A stretch of DNA of 64,000 bases from Synechocystis sp. PCC 7509 (lineage in GTDB: Bacteria; Cyanobacteriota; Cyanobacteriia; Cyanobacteriales; Chroococcidiopsidaceae). The position numbers and the translations under genes were made by a program. Location: assembly GCF_000332075.2 (NCBI RefSeq), contig NZ_ALVU02000001.1, positions 3,360,324-3,424,323 on the forward strand, read 5' to 3'. Shown here one piece after another: positions 8,850-17,208 of the stretch. The notes beneath the pieces are model-generated. The model did not search any database. It was given only the letters and a program-made list of their open reading frames with translations, and had not been told where the DNA came from. How positions within the stretch are numbered: position 1 is the first letter of the stretch; each line of letters starts with the position of its first letter.

Positions 8850-9083
8850 ATGTCTTCGGCTGCCATAAATACAATTGTTGAGATACTCGAATTTTTACCT
8901 GATGATTTGCAAAAGCAAGTTGCGGAGCATATTTGTGAATACATTGCCGATTTAGAAGACGAAGCACGGTGGAATTTTTTATTTAAAAAGTCACAAAATA
9001 GTTTAGTTGCTGCCGCCAGACAAGCAAAACAAGAAATCGCCGAAGGTCGATCAATGCCGATGGATTACGACCAGCTAAAGTAA
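8850..9083 (+). CDS. Antitoxin-like protein without recognised toxin
   Basis: A 77-residue protein (INTIVEILEFLPDDLQKQVA) ending in AAARQAKQEIAEGRSMPMDY. This tail is typical of small cyanobacterial antitoxins paired with RelE- or PIN-type toxins. Here the next gene starts 2 bp after the stop but encodes an Imm1-like protein, not a toxin. Either the toxin was replaced or lost, or this two-gene unit works differently. The ATG at 8850 is the first in the frame. Confidence 0.65.
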   Translation: MSSAAINTIVEILEFLPDDLQKQVAEHICEYIADLEDEARWNFLFKKSQNSLVAAARQAKQEIAEGRSMPMDYDQLK

Positions 9084-9084
9084 G

Positions 9085-9504
9085 GTGGCTATGTTTGTTT
9101 CAAAATTCTCTACTGAAGATTGGCAAGGAAATCAAAATAAAGGTTACGTGCAGCTAGTTAAAGAATGGCAAGAAATTGAAAAGGCGATCGCGCAATTAGA
9201 TGGGCATTACAAAACTTTAGTTACTTTGGAAACAGACGGTGAAACCCACATGGCTATCGGTGGGGGGAAAAATAAATATGTGGTGTATTTAACCTTTGAT
9301 AACGAGCAGTTTTATTACATTGTTGAGCCGTCAAAGTCAGAGGCTGAGGAAAATTTAACTGTTGGCGGACAAGAAGGCGCTTATCCTGCCAAACTATGTA
9401 TTGATATAAATACTGCACTTAAAGCGGCTAAAACCTTTGCAGAAATTGGGGTTATGGAAAAGTCAGTTATCTGGGAGTCTGATGGAGTTGTAGCAACAGT
9501 CTAA
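9085..9504 (+). CDS. Imm1-like immunity protein
   Basis: A 139-residue protein whose second half (GAYPAKLCIDINTALKAAKT, then FAEIG) resembles the Imm1 family of immunity proteins. These protect against polymorphic toxins such as deaminases and nucleases. The central part shows beta strands (YVVYLTFDNEQFYYIV) expected of the fold. The frame opens at a GTG at 9085, with an ATG two codons later at 9091; either may be used. It is directly downstream of the antitoxin-like gene at 8850. No secreted polymorphic toxin is encoded nearby, so this is an orphan immunity gene. The family call is from memory of the C-terminal pattern. Confidence 0.6.
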   Translation: MAMFVSKFSTEDWQGNQNKGYVQLVKEWQEIEKAIAQLDGHYKTLVTLETDGETHMAIGGGKNKYVVYLTFDNEQFYYIVEPSKSEAEENLTVGGQEGAYPAKLCIDINTALKAAKTFAEIGVMEKSVIWESDGVVATV

Positions 9505-9633
9505 TAATGAAAGTGGTGCGGGTGGTTGACACAAATAACCGTTTTTCTAGTTTTGGCTTCAAAATTTGTAGCGCCCATCGGGGTTACTCAAGCCTGATAA
9601 AATAAGCTTTGCCTATATTAATAACTTGAGACA

Positions 9634-9924
9634 ATGAACCCAGACGCAACCACCACTGGCGCAGATGCAATTGATGAAGCGATCGCATCCGGCAACGATT
9701 TTGATGGTTCTCCCATTCCCCAAGCCAAACTAGGCTTGTATCATCAAGTAATGGGGTTGGAAGCCGAAAGACAACGCAGTGGCGTATCTAATACGATGCG
9801 ATCGCGCATTGTCCGCATTGGTGCAAAGCACATTCCCCAAGCTGAACTTAACCAAATGCTAATAGATGCCGACTTTGCACCCCTAAAAGATAAAGAAATT
9901 GCTTTTTACTATAGCGGTAAATAG
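9634..9924 (+). CDS. Conserved-type hypothetical protein, 96 aa
   Basis: A small soluble protein (MNPDATTTGADAIDEAIASG) with a helical middle (LYHQVMGLEAERQRSGVSNT) and an ordered end (LIDADFAPLKDKEIAFYY). No signal peptide or membrane segment is seen. Its composition and its place before a core gene suggest a vertically inherited cyanobacterial protein, but I cannot name a function. The gene on its 3' side, ycf23, starts 58 bp later in the same direction and may be co-transcribed. Confidence 0.6.
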   Translation: MNPDATTTGADAIDEAIASGNDFDGSPIPQAKLGLYHQVMGLEAERQRSGVSNTMRSRIVRIGAKHIPQAELNQMLIDADFAPLKDKEIAFYYSGK

Positions 9925-9982
9925 CTAGTTTTGTTTTATTTTTGCTAGACTACCCTCTACATTACTCACAGGAGCTACATTT

Positions 9983-10729
9983 ATGACAATGGATCGATTA
10001 CTACAACGCGCTTTTGATTGTGCTTCCGTACTCAAAGTTATTAGCGGCTTAAATAACTTTAATAGCGATCGCGTCGCTGCAACCATTAGAGCCGCCGAGC
10101 TTGGTGGGGCTACTTTTGTGGATATTGCTGCCGATCCTAATTTAGTTGCTTTAGCTAAACAGTTGACAAATTTACCAGTTTGTGTATCTGCCGTAGAGCC
10201 AGAATTGTTTGTACAAGCAGTAGCGGCGGGTGCAGACTTAATTGAAATTGGTAACTTTGATAGTTTTTACGCTCAAGGGCGACGTTTTGAAGCGGTGGAA
10301 GTATTGGCTTTAACTTATCAAACCCGTAGCCTTTTACCCGATATTACTTTATCTGTAACTGTTCCCCACATTTTAGCGTTGGACTTACAAGTTCAACTAG
10401 CCGAAGACTTGGTTAAAGCCGGAGCCGATATTATTCAAACTGAAGGTGGAACTAGCACTAACCCCTTGCATGGTGGGACTTTAGGACTGATTGAAAAAGC
10501 TGCTCCTACCTTAGCCGCCGCCTATGAAATTTCTCGCGCTGTAACTGTTCCCGTACTGTGCGCTAGTGGCATATCTAGCGTTACTGCACCACTTGCGATC
10601 GCATCGGGAGCAGCCGGAGTCGGCGTTGGTTCGGCAATTAACCAACTAAATAGCGAAGTTGCCATGATTGCCGCCGTTCGTAGTTTGGTAGAATCCTTAG
10701 TTGGTAATCGTCGCCGGATTTTTGCCTAA
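9983..10729 (+). CDS. ycf23: Ycf23 family protein (DUF561)
   Basis: A 248-residue TIM-barrel-like protein matching the cyanobacterial/plastid Ycf23 family (DUF561). Typical text includes VLKVISGLNNFNSDRVAATI, GGATFVDIAADPNLVALAKQ and the C-terminal phosphate-binding-like loop VLCASGISSVTAPLAIASGA. The biochemical role is unknown. An ACAGGAG-type ribosome binding site precedes the ATG at 9983. It is convergent with the aminotransferase gene, with a hairpin between them. Confidence 0.85.
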   Translation: MTMDRLLQRAFDCASVLKVISGLNNFNSDRVAATIRAAELGGATFVDIAADPNLVALAKQLTNLPVCVSAVEPELFVQAVAAGADLIEIGNFDSFYAQGRRFEAVEVLALTYQTRSLLPDITLSVTVPHILALDLQVQLAEDLVKAGADIIQTEGGTSTNPLHGGTLGLIEKAAPTLAAAYEISRAVTVPVLCASGISSVTAPLAIASGAAGVGVGSAINQLNSEVAMIAAVRSLVESLVGNRRRIFA

Positions 10730-10737
10730 AAATTATT

Positions 10738-10762
10738 AGAGGCGTTCCGGCGGAGCGCCTCT
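10738..10762. terminator. Hairpin between convergent genes
   Basis: AGAGGCGTTCC (10738-10748) pairs with GGAGCGCCTCT (10752-10762) with one G-T pair and a 3-nt loop. It lies between the stops of ycf23 and the convergent aminotransferase gene and touches the latter's stop codon. No long T-run follows, so it may equally be a dispersed GC-rich repeat. Confidence 0.5.
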
Positions 10763-11882
10763 ACATCAAACAATCTTTGAGACTGTAAACTACCTGTTGT
10801 TGCTGCTCTACAGACAGTTCGGGAAACATGGGTAAAGATAAGACTTGCTCTGATGCTGCTTCAGCTACGGGGAATTGTCCTAACTGATAGCCTAAATGCT
10901 CGTATACGGGCTGCAAGTGTAAAGGGCGCGGATAGTAAACCATTGAAGCAACCCCCCGCCCAGCCAACAAGTCTCGCACTTTGTCTCGCCCTTCTAGCAC
11001 CCGAATTGTGTATTGATTCCAAACGGCACTAGATCCCGCTAATTCTTGCGGTGCAACGATTCCCGGAACATGACTTAGTAAATCTTGGTAGTTAGATGCG
11101 ATCGCCCTTCTTTTTTCGTTCCAAGTGTCTAAATAGCGCAACTTTATTTGTAATATCGCCGCTTGTAAGGAGTCTAGGCGGCTATTTATCCCGTTTTCGG
11201 CGTGAATGTAGCGTTCTTTTTGCCCGTGTTCACGCAAGCTTCTAATAGTAGATGCGATCGCCGGATCGTTGGTTGTCACCGCTCCCCCATCTCCACAAGC
11301 ACCAAGGTTTTTAGTAGGAAAAAAGCTAAAACAACCCACTCTCCCAATACTACCGACTTTAAACGCTTCCCAATCAGCCCCCGTTGACTGGGCGCAGTCT
11401 TCTATTACCGCGATTTGGTGAGTAGAGGCAATTTCCATTAACTCCGTCATATTCACAGGTTGCCCAAATAAATGAACGGGGATAATTGCTTTAGTTTTAG
11501 GTGTAATTGCTGCCGCCAGAAGGTCTAAATTGAGGTTAAAAGTAGCTGCGTCAATATCGACAAATACAGGAGTTGCACCCACCGCCGCGATCGCTTCAGA
11601 CGTAGCGATAAAAGTAAAAGGAGTAGTAATTACTTCGTCACCTACGCCAATATTTAAAGCTCTCAGGGCTAAGTACAGCGCATCTGTACCCGAATTGCAA
11701 CCTATACAATGTGATACGCCGACATAATGTGCAAACTGTTGTTCAAATTCTTCAACGAGAGTTCCACCAATGTAGCGCCCAGATGCTAAGACTTTTGATA
11801 CAGTTTCGTTGACTTCCACCTCAATACTTTTGTACTGCTGTGTCAGATCGAGAGGGGGGATAAAATTCACGCTTTGACTCAT
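10761..11882 (-). CDS. DegT/DnrJ/EryC1/StrS-family PLP aminotransferase
   Basis: A 373-residue sugar aminotransferase-type enzyme. The ATG at 11880-11882 (MSQSVNFIPPLDLTQQYKSI) is chosen over an upstream in-frame start because family members begin with this motif. The PLP-binding Lys is in FFPTKNLGACGDGG (Lys191), EDCAQ provides the ring-stacking and Asp contacts (Asp162), and CNSGTDALYLAL binds the cofactor phosphate. Members transaminate UDP- or dTDP-ketosugars for lipopolysaccharide, glycan or antibiotic sugars. No other sugar-nucleotide genes are adjacent, so the substrate is unclear. Confidence 0.88.
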   Translation of the reverse strand: MSQSVNFIPPLDLTQQYKSIEVEVNETVSKVLASGRYIGGTLVEEFEQQFAHYVGVSHCIGCNSGTDALYLALRALNIGVGDEVITTPFTFIATSEAIAAVGATPVFVDIDAATFNLNLDLLAAAITPKTKAIIPVHLFGQPVNMTELMEIASTHQIAVIEDCAQSTGADWEAFKVGSIGRVGCFSFFPTKNLGACGDGGAVTTNDPAIASTIRSLREHGQKERYIHAENGINSRLDSLQAAILQIKLRYLDTWNEKRRAIASNYQDLLSHVPGIVAPQELAGSSAVWNQYTIRVLEGRDKVRDLLAGRGVASMVYYPRPLHLQPVYEHLGYQLGQFPVAEAASEQVLSLPMFPELSVEQQQQVVYSLKDCLM

Positions 11883-11998
11883 AAGTTTTAATTTTAATAT
11901 CAAACCAAATTTTGTTTGGTAAGAAAATGTTTAATAGTACCTTTTTAGCTTTGAGAATAAGTAAAGCTATAAATTGTTTCCTTTAGGGAGTTTAGGTA

Positions 11999-12775
11999 GT
12001 GGAAGGTTTAATTAAGCTAGACTTGCTAGATTTGGGTTTGGCGCTGGGCATGATGGTAGTGGCGATTGGTTTATCGGCTTGGCAACAATTGGGCATGGAA
12101 TGGACATTAGCGATCGCCACAGGGCGGACACTCCTACAATTGCTGGTGGTTGGGTATATATTAGCGTTCATCTTTGCTTTAGATAATCCTTGGGCGGTTT
12201 TAGCGATTTTGCTGGTTATGGTTTCAATTGCGGCGATTGTCGCCCGTAACCGAATTAGTAAAAAAATTCCTCGCGTTTTACCTTTGGTATGGGGAGCAAT
12301 TTTTATTAGTACAGCTTTAACTTTAGGCTATACAACGCTACTAATAATTCAACCGTCAAGTTGGTACGAACCTCAGTATCTTATTCCCATCGGCGGGATT
12401 ATTTTGGGTAATTCTATGAATGGCGCGGCGATTTCTGGAGAAAGATTAGTTAGCACCATTAATGCCAGTCACTTAGAAATAGAAACTCATCTAAGTTTAG
12501 GTGCAACTCCTCAGCAAGCTGTAAATAAATATCGCACCGAAGCAATTATTGCTGGGTTGATTCCGACTATCAACGCCATGATGGTTGTAGGCATAGTTAC
12601 TTTACCGGGTATTATTACCGGGCAATTGTTAAGCGGTATTGAACCATTAGATGCCGCATCTTACCAAATCTTAGTAATGTTTATGCTGACTTTTGCTAAT
12701 TTAATTACTGCTTTATTAGTAACTCAGGGGCTATGCCGTCAGTTTTTTAATGGTGCAGCACAATTAGTTAAGTAG
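11999..12775 (+). CDS. FetB/UPF0014-family ABC transporter permease
   Basis: A 258-residue membrane protein with about seven hydrophobic segments (LGLALGMMVVAIGLSAWQQL, AVLAILLVMVSIAAIVARNR and others). The motif PIGGIILGNSMNGAAISGER and the later TINAMMVVGIVTLPGIITGQ are hallmarks of the FetB/YbbM (UPF0014) family. In E. coli FetAB exports iron under oxidative stress. The partner ATPase FetA is not adjacent. The start is the GTG at 11999 with GGGAG upstream. Confidence 0.85.
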   Translation: MEGLIKLDLLDLGLALGMMVVAIGLSAWQQLGMEWTLAIATGRTLLQLLVVGYILAFIFALDNPWAVLAILLVMVSIAAIVARNRISKKIPRVLPLVWGAIFISTALTLGYTTLLIIQPSSWYEPQYLIPIGGIILGNSMNGAAISGERLVSTINASHLEIETHLSLGATPQQAVNKYRTEAIIAGLIPTINAMMVVGIVTLPGIITGQLLSGIEPLDAASYQILVMFMLTFANLITALLVTQGLCRQFFNGAAQLVK

Positions 12776-12837
12776 ATAAAGCTAGAAAAACTTAGTAATA
12801 GGCTGTAGGGTAGGGAAGTTGAGACTAAAAGCTGAAG

Positions 12838-14016
12838 ATGGATTTATTAGAGTACCAAGCTAAAGAATGGTTCCGGGAAATGGGCATCCCAGTATTGCCA
12901 TCTCAACGAATTGACCGGATTGGCGATCTTAAGGGGTTGAAAATTCCTTATCCAGTAGTGATCAAATCTCAAGTCCGCACGGGCGGACGAGGACGCGCTG
13001 GGGGAGTGCGAATTGTTACAAATACTATCGATGCGATCGCCGCAGCCCAAACTATATTTCATCTGCCAATTTTAGGTGAAGTTCCAGAGGTGCTACTAGC
13101 GGAAGCAAAATACAATGCTACTTGCGAATTTTATTTGGCGGTAGTCTTAGATAGCGCTACTCGCAGACCTGTATTATTAGGTTCTCCTCAAGGTGGTATC
13201 GATGTGGAATCATCCCAAGAATTGCTCCAACAAGTTGTAGTAGATCGAGAATTTTCTCCTTTTTATGCCCGCAAATTGATTGTCAAAATGGGCTTGAAAG
13301 GAGCTTTGATTAAATCAGTGAGCGATATTGTCGAGAAGATGTATCGGTTATTTTTGCAAAAAGACTTAGATTTAGTAGAGATAAATCCTTTAGGTGTAAG
13401 TGCAACAGGCGAATTAATGGCACTAGATGGCAAAGTAACCGTCAATATCCGCGCGATCGCCCGTCATGCAGATATTAGCTTGATGGCGCAAAAAATGGCA
13501 AATCGTGCCAATAGTCAAAATTACTTTGATATTTTAGGTAACGCCGATTTAATCGATCGCGACGGTAATATTGGCATTTTAGGCAATGGTGCGGGACTTG
13601 TAATGGCAACTTTGGATTTAGTTGCCGATGCGGGCGGAAAAGTAAAAACTTGCTTAAATATCGGACATGGCAGCAATTTAGACCCTTCTAAACCTAGTTT
13701 TGGCGATCGCCTAGAACAGGGATTAGAATTTTTGGCGCAAGACAAAAGCCTTCAAGTTATACTCGTCAACATTCTTGGCAGCGTTCTTAAAGGTGTAAAA
13801 GTAGCAGAATCTATTAGTAAGTTTGTGGAACATCATAGTATGCCAAAAACCCGTAATGGATTTTATCCCCGTCTAATTATTCGTTTTGCTGGCTCTGAAC
13901 TTAATTTAGCCCAAGCCCAATTTGTTACTTTAGCAATTCCATTAGTCGAAAACTTGGATGAGGCTGTTTTGCTAACTGTTCGTCAAGCTAAATCTTCTCC
14001 GGCTAGAAAGTCATGA
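12838..14016 (+). CDS. sucC: Succinyl-CoA ligase (ADP-forming) beta subunit
   Basis: A 392-residue ATP-grasp subunit that pairs with SucD to interconvert succinyl-CoA and succinate with formation of a nucleoside triphosphate. The opening DLLEYQAKEWFREMGIPVLP is the conserved N terminus. The nucleotide-binding region has VVIKSQVRTGGRGRAGGV, the metal-binding part is DLVEINPLGVSATGELMALD, and IGILGNGAGLVMATLDL begins the CoA-ligase-like C-terminal domain. The stop overlaps the sucD start by 4 bp (ATGA), so the two subunits are translationally coupled. Confidence 0.9.
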   Translation: MDLLEYQAKEWFREMGIPVLPSQRIDRIGDLKGLKIPYPVVIKSQVRTGGRGRAGGVRIVTNTIDAIAAAQTIFHLPILGEVPEVLLAEAKYNATCEFYLAVVLDSATRRPVLLGSPQGGIDVESSQELLQQVVVDREFSPFYARKLIVKMGLKGALIKSVSDIVEKMYRLFLQKDLDLVEINPLGVSATGELMALDGKVTVNIRAIARHADISLMAQKMANRANSQNYFDILGNADLIDRDGNIGILGNGAGLVMATLDLVADAGGKVKTCLNIGHGSNLDPSKPSFGDRLEQGLEFLAQDKSLQVILVNILGSVLKGVKVAESISKFVEHHSMPKTRNGFYPRLIIRFAGSELNLAQAQFVTLAIPLVENLDEAVLLTVRQAKSSPARKS

Positions 14017-14900
14017 ATTTACAGCCAGATAGTAAAATTTTGTTTCAAGGTATCACCGCCGAACTTTGCTCCACTCATGGCGCTTTGATGAAAATTCACG
14101 GCACAAATTTAGTTGCTGGCGTGAATCCCGGTTTGGGCGGACAAACCTTTGATGATATTCCTGTATTTGACCTCGTAGAACAAGCCGTAGCCAAAGTTGG
14201 GGCAATTGATACTACTTTAATTTTTGTCCCGGCTTACCAGGCTTTAGATGCGGCATTAGAAGCAATGTCTGCGGGTATTAAACAAATTATTATTGTTTCA
14301 TCGGGAATGCCGCCCTTGGATATGGTGCATCTGCTGCGTAAAGCTGAAGCCACCGAAACTATTATTGTCGGACCCAATAGCCCCGGAATTATTGTCCCCG
14401 GAAAACTACTTTTAGGTACTCACAGAAGCGAGTTTTATATGCCTGGAGAGGTGGGAATTGTCAGCCGTAGTAGCACTTTAACCTATGAAATTGCTTTAGA
14501 ACTAACAAAGGCAGGTTTGGGACAGTCTATGGCTGTAAGCATTGGCGGAGATGCGATCGCCGGATCTTCATTTTTGCAATGGCTGCAAATTTTTGACGAA
14601 GATGAAGCAACAAGCGCGATCGTCTTGGTGGGAGAAATTGGGGGGAATAGCGAGGAAGCCGCCGCTCAGTATATTGCTGAAACTATAGACAAACCTGTAA
14701 TTGCTTATATTGCCGGTCGAAAAGCCCCCGCCGGAAGACACTGGGGACACACAGGAACTTTGGCCGCCGTTGTGGGTAGAGGGGGGGATGTTGGTACAGC
14801 CCAAAGTAAATTAGCCGCCTTTAAAGCGGCTAAAGTGCCGATCGCCGAAAAACCCTCTCAAATTCCTGAATTAGTTAAAAAAGTCTTGAAAATTAAATAA
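14013..14900 (+). CDS. sucD: Succinyl-CoA ligase alpha subunit
   Basis: A 295-residue subunit that binds CoA and carries the phosphohistidine. The N-terminal Rossmann region has GITAELCSTHGALMKIHGTN and VAGVNPGLGG. The catalytic His is in GRHWGHTGTLAAV at residue 246, the same number as in E. coli SucD. Cyanobacterial TCA cycles commonly bypass 2-oxoglutarate dehydrogenase but many still keep sucCD. It forms an overlapping pair with sucC and is convergent with the SRPBCC gene. Confidence 0.9.
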   Translation: MNLQPDSKILFQGITAELCSTHGALMKIHGTNLVAGVNPGLGGQTFDDIPVFDLVEQAVAKVGAIDTTLIFVPAYQALDAALEAMSAGIKQIIIVSSGMPPLDMVHLLRKAEATETIIVGPNSPGIIVPGKLLLGTHRSEFYMPGEVGIVSRSSTLTYEIALELTKAGLGQSMAVSIGGDAIAGSSFLQWLQIFDEDEATSAIVLVGEIGGNSEEAAAQYIAETIDKPVIAYIAGRKAPAGRHWGHTGTLAAVVGRGGDVGTAQSKLAAFKAAKVPIAEKPSQIPELVKKVLKIK

Positions 14901-14913
14901 TCAAGCTGCATAG

Positions 14914-14961
14914 GCTCAAAATTGTAACGGTGGCACAATGGTTGCTTTGTGTTATTTGAGC
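14914..14961. terminator. Possible bidirectional hairpin after sucD
   Basis: GCTCAAA (14914-14920) and TTTGAGC (14955-14961) form an outer stem. An inner CACAA/TTGTG pairing lies between them. A T-run (GTTTTTGCC) follows on the plus strand. The position between convergent genes fits a shared terminator; the stem is modest. Confidence 0.35.
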
Positions 14962-14983
14962 GTTTTTGCCGCAATTATCAATG

Positions 14984-15649
14984 CTATTTTTTTGCCGAGC
15001 GCTTTTCAACTTCTGTTTTCAAAGCTACTAAAGTATTTTCTAAACTATTTTTGTAGATACTAAAAAATAAACCGCGCGTAGAAATAGCCCCAGGATCGGC
15101 GTTGACTTGGTGAGTTATCAAAACTTGATTTGGCAGTGCGCCAGGATAAGGTGAAACTGGTTCTATCTGCCAAGTGCCTTGCAAAGATTTTAAATCCCCT
15201 GCCACTAAGTTAAAAGCAATCCGCTTTGGGTAAGTTTCTTTAATAGCAATTCGCACGCGGGCTTTTTTAGTTAACATAAAAGCTCGAATAACTTGGACTT
15301 GCTCAAAAACTTTGCCAGCACCATTATTTTGAATTACCTTACTGCTGACAACATTGGGGAAAAAATGGTAGAAATTATTGTAGTCTGTTAGTACCTGCCA
15401 AGCTGTAGCTACCGTTGCTTTTACTAATACTTTACCTGTATATTTACCTTTGCTTCCCGTTACCAAACTTTGCCCTTGACGTAAGGCTACCCGCTCTTGG
15501 GTAGGAAGGCGATCGAGAGTGCTATTAAATAGCTCTGCTTTTGCCTCTATTGAAGTCATTGATATATTTAACGCGATCGCACTTATACTTACCGCAAATA
15601 AGCGACAGTATTTTTGAACCTTTCTATTCATCACAATTATTGAACTCAT
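14984..15649 (-). CDS. SRPBCC/START-like (polyketide cyclase-type) secreted protein
   Basis: About 221 residues starting at the ATG at 15647-15649 (MSSIIVMNRKVQKYCRLFAV); another ATG is six codons later. The upstream in-frame extension begins with TTG and is rejected. The N terminus has a hydrophobic signal-like stretch (AVSISAIALNISMTSIEAKA). The rest fits the SRPBCC fold: YTGKVLVKATVATAWQVLTD and FYHFFPNVVSSKVIQN, as in cyclase/dehydrase proteins that bind hydrophobic ligands. The ligand is unknown. It lies next to the tRNA-Pro integration site and is the last chromosomal gene before the element. Confidence 0.75.
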   Translation of the reverse strand: MSSIIVMNRKVQKYCRLFAVSISAIALNISMTSIEAKAELFNSTLDRLPTQERVALRQGQSLVTGSKGKYTGKVLVKATVATAWQVLTDYNNFYHFFPNVVSSKVIQNNGAGKVFEQVQVIRAFMLTKKARVRIAIKETYPKRIAFNLVAGDLKSLQGTWQIEPVSPYPGALPNQVLITHQVNADPGAISTRGLFFSIYKNSLENTLVALKTEVEKRSAKK

Positions 15650-15867
15650 TTTATTAACGTTTACTTCAATCAATAGCGCTGTCGCCCACAAAACAAGTAG
15701 GCAACACTCCTAAGCAATCTGGATAATCTAGAGCAAAACTCAACGGGCTTACCACCACTCCCTGTCACTATAGTTCCCCAAAACTGCATAAAAATTGCCG
15801 AGCAACTTCGCTAGGAATGATAACTACACGAATATTAATAATTGCCCTGTGTACTTACAGTGCCTTG

Positions 15868-15973
15868 GTGTATGAATTGGTGTGTTTGGTGTAGGATAGA
15901 AAAGCGTGAAATACTTGCATTTCTTCGCGGGATGTGGCGCAGCTTGGTAGCGCACTTCGTTCGGGACGAAGGG
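15868..15973 (+). repeat. Left attachment repeat (attL)
   Basis: This copy holds about 60 bp upstream of the tRNA plus the 5' 46 nt of the tRNA sequence. It matches 24318-24423 except for three bases at about 15880-15885. Identity fades after the anticodon stem (CGAAGGG), with a further CCGCTG shared after one mismatch. Confidence 0.85.
15928..15973 (+). pseudogene. 5' fragment of tRNA-Pro(CGG)
   Basis: CGGGATGTGGCGCAGC through the anticodon arm CTTCG-TTCGGGA-CGAAG is identical to the intact gene at 24378. The T arm and 3' acceptor strand are missing: the following bases do not form a T stem or pair with CGGGATG. It is the displaced half left by integration. Confidence 0.85.
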
Positions 15974-16028
15974 TCCGCTGTTCTCAAACCCGCTCTAATC
16001 AGCCTTTTACAATCACAAATCTTTCGGT

Positions 16029-16048
16029 CGTACCAATAACGTACCAAT
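16029..16048 (+). other. Paired CGTACCAAT sites, left end (possible integrase arm sites)
   Basis: CGTACCAAT occurs at 16029-16037 and 16040-16048, in the same orientation and 11 bp apart. An identical pair with identical spacing is at 24286-24305 near the other end. Helically phased repeats inside both element ends fit accessory sites for the integrase or an excisionase. Confidence 0.55.
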
Positions 16049-16222
16049 GACCTAATATTAGCCATCAGTAAGTTAATGATCAATAGTACATTTATACTGC
16101 TTCGATCTGAATGTTATGGATGGAGACGATATTGCTAATGACGACATCAGCTTGTAGCGATCGCTTACGGCTAAACTCCCCATCAGTAGATAAACTAACT
16201 TTTATTTTTAAGTAGGCGGTAG

Positions 16223-16489
16223 TTGGGACACTATCGGCTAATTATTGGGACACTTTGGGGCATTATCAAAGACGGCTGAAACCGTTACTACATATAGTTG
16301 GGACACTATGACAGCAAAAAACGCATCAAACTTTAGCCGCCACAGAAATCACCCACAGCATTGAAGGGTATATGTTAAATATATCTAAAAAGTTTTAGTC
16401 AATTTAAAGTGGGGAAGTGTCCCACAGTTACACAGTAAGGCTTTGAGCCATTTGGTATAGTGTCCCAAAAGTGCCTCAAAGTGTCCCAT
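16223..16489. other. Iteron cluster, putative replication origin of the element
   Basis: Three copies of TTGGGACACT(A/T)T on the plus strand start at 16223, 16245 and 16298. Three copies in the opposite orientation (AGTGTCCCA core) lie at about 16415, 16457 and 16478. An AT-rich stretch (about 16370-16410) separates the two sets. Two of the right-hand copies sit in a longer direct repeat of about 30 bp whose shared end is CAGTAAGGCTTTGA (16418- and 16481-). Such iterons with an AT-rich centre are typical of Rep-dependent origins. The element also encodes its own primase-helicase. Function as an origin is inferred. Confidence 0.6.
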
Positions 16490-16630
16490 AGTTATACAGT
16501 AAGGCTTTGACTAAATAAGTCAAAAATTGAACTGAGCAATCGATATCGATACCCTCCCCATCCAATGCTGTGGGTAATAGTCGATTTCAATAAGCGGTGG
16601 TGTACTCCGTGTGTAGGCTAACTGAGTTAA

Positions 16631-16759
16631 TTAGTCCCTATCGAGGTAATCTCTAACCGCGTCTCTAACAATTTCAGAAACAGATTTCTCTAGCTCTGTT
16701 GATTTGGCTTGTAAGCGACTCATTAACCCATCGGGGAATCTTATATTGTAAGACTTCAT
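16631..16759 (-). CDS. Small ribbon-helix-helix protein, 42 aa
   Basis: The ATG at 16757-16759 opens MKSYNIRFPDGLMSRLQAKS, ending in VRDAVRDYLDRD. One beta strand (YNIRF) and two helices with SVSEIVRDAV are the pattern of the CopG/Arc ribbon-helix-helix fold. GAGAAG upstream is a good ribosome binding site and lies at the end of the preceding gene, whose stop is 7 bp away, so the two are coupled. Likely a DNA-binding regulator or antitoxin of this two-gene operon. Confidence 0.7.
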   Translation of the reverse strand: MKSYNIRFPDGLMSRLQAKSTELEKSVSEIVRDAVRDYLDRD

Positions 16760-16766
16760 CGTCTTC

Positions 16767-17168
16767 TCAGACTTTTTCACAGCGCTTTTTCTCTGCAATA
16801 AAATTGATTAAATCTTCAGCCGCTTCTGTATAGTCTATTCCGTTTGTTTCTATCACTTCATATATCTCGGACTCGCACCAAGGCTCAACCACAAAGAAAT
16901 AATCGCTAAATCCCCCGGCATAGAGTACGGAAACTTTGATAATCCCTTCAATTATTTCACCCGTTTTATAAGTGCTAATTATTCTGAACTCGTCAGCGTA
17001 GACAGCCATATCAAAATTAGGGTCGTAAACTTGCCGAACTAATTGCGCTAGACCGTCGTAATCTTCCTCGTAAGCCATTGCAGCCATATTTAAAGCTAGA
17101 TAGGTCTCTCGGTCTGATTTTGGAGGTAACAGAGCGTTTTGTTCACTTCCGTTTTTATAGTTGGTCAT
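16767..17168 (-). CDS. Hypothetical acidic protein of the element, 133 aa
   Basis: A soluble acidic protein (YEEDYDGLAQLVRQVYDPNF, VEPWCESEIYEVIETNGIDY) with no family that I recognise. AAGGG before the ATG at 17166-17168 supports the start. It forms an operon with the ribbon-helix-helix gene that follows it (7 bp gap). The order large gene then RHH could be a toxin-antitoxin pair in reverse order, or a replication-control pair. A palindromic site (17209-17226) lies just upstream of its start. Confidence 0.6.
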   Translation of the reverse strand: MTNYKNGSEQNALLPPKSDRETYLALNMAAMAYEEDYDGLAQLVRQVYDPNFDMAVYADEFRIISTYKTGEIIEGIIKVSVLYAGGFSDYFFVVEPWCESEIYEVIETNGIDYTEAAEDLINFIAEKKRCEKV

Positions 17169-17208
17169 ATTGCTTAACCCTTAGTGCTTTTGTACCTACA
17201 ATGTAGCT

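Noticed and set aside
15835-16083. ORFs on both strands across attL
   Set aside because: They are created by the tRNA fragment and att repeat and match no protein pattern.
16223-16489. Iteron region as a CRISPR array
   Set aside because: Repeats are short (about 10 bp), occur in both orientations and have variable spacing.
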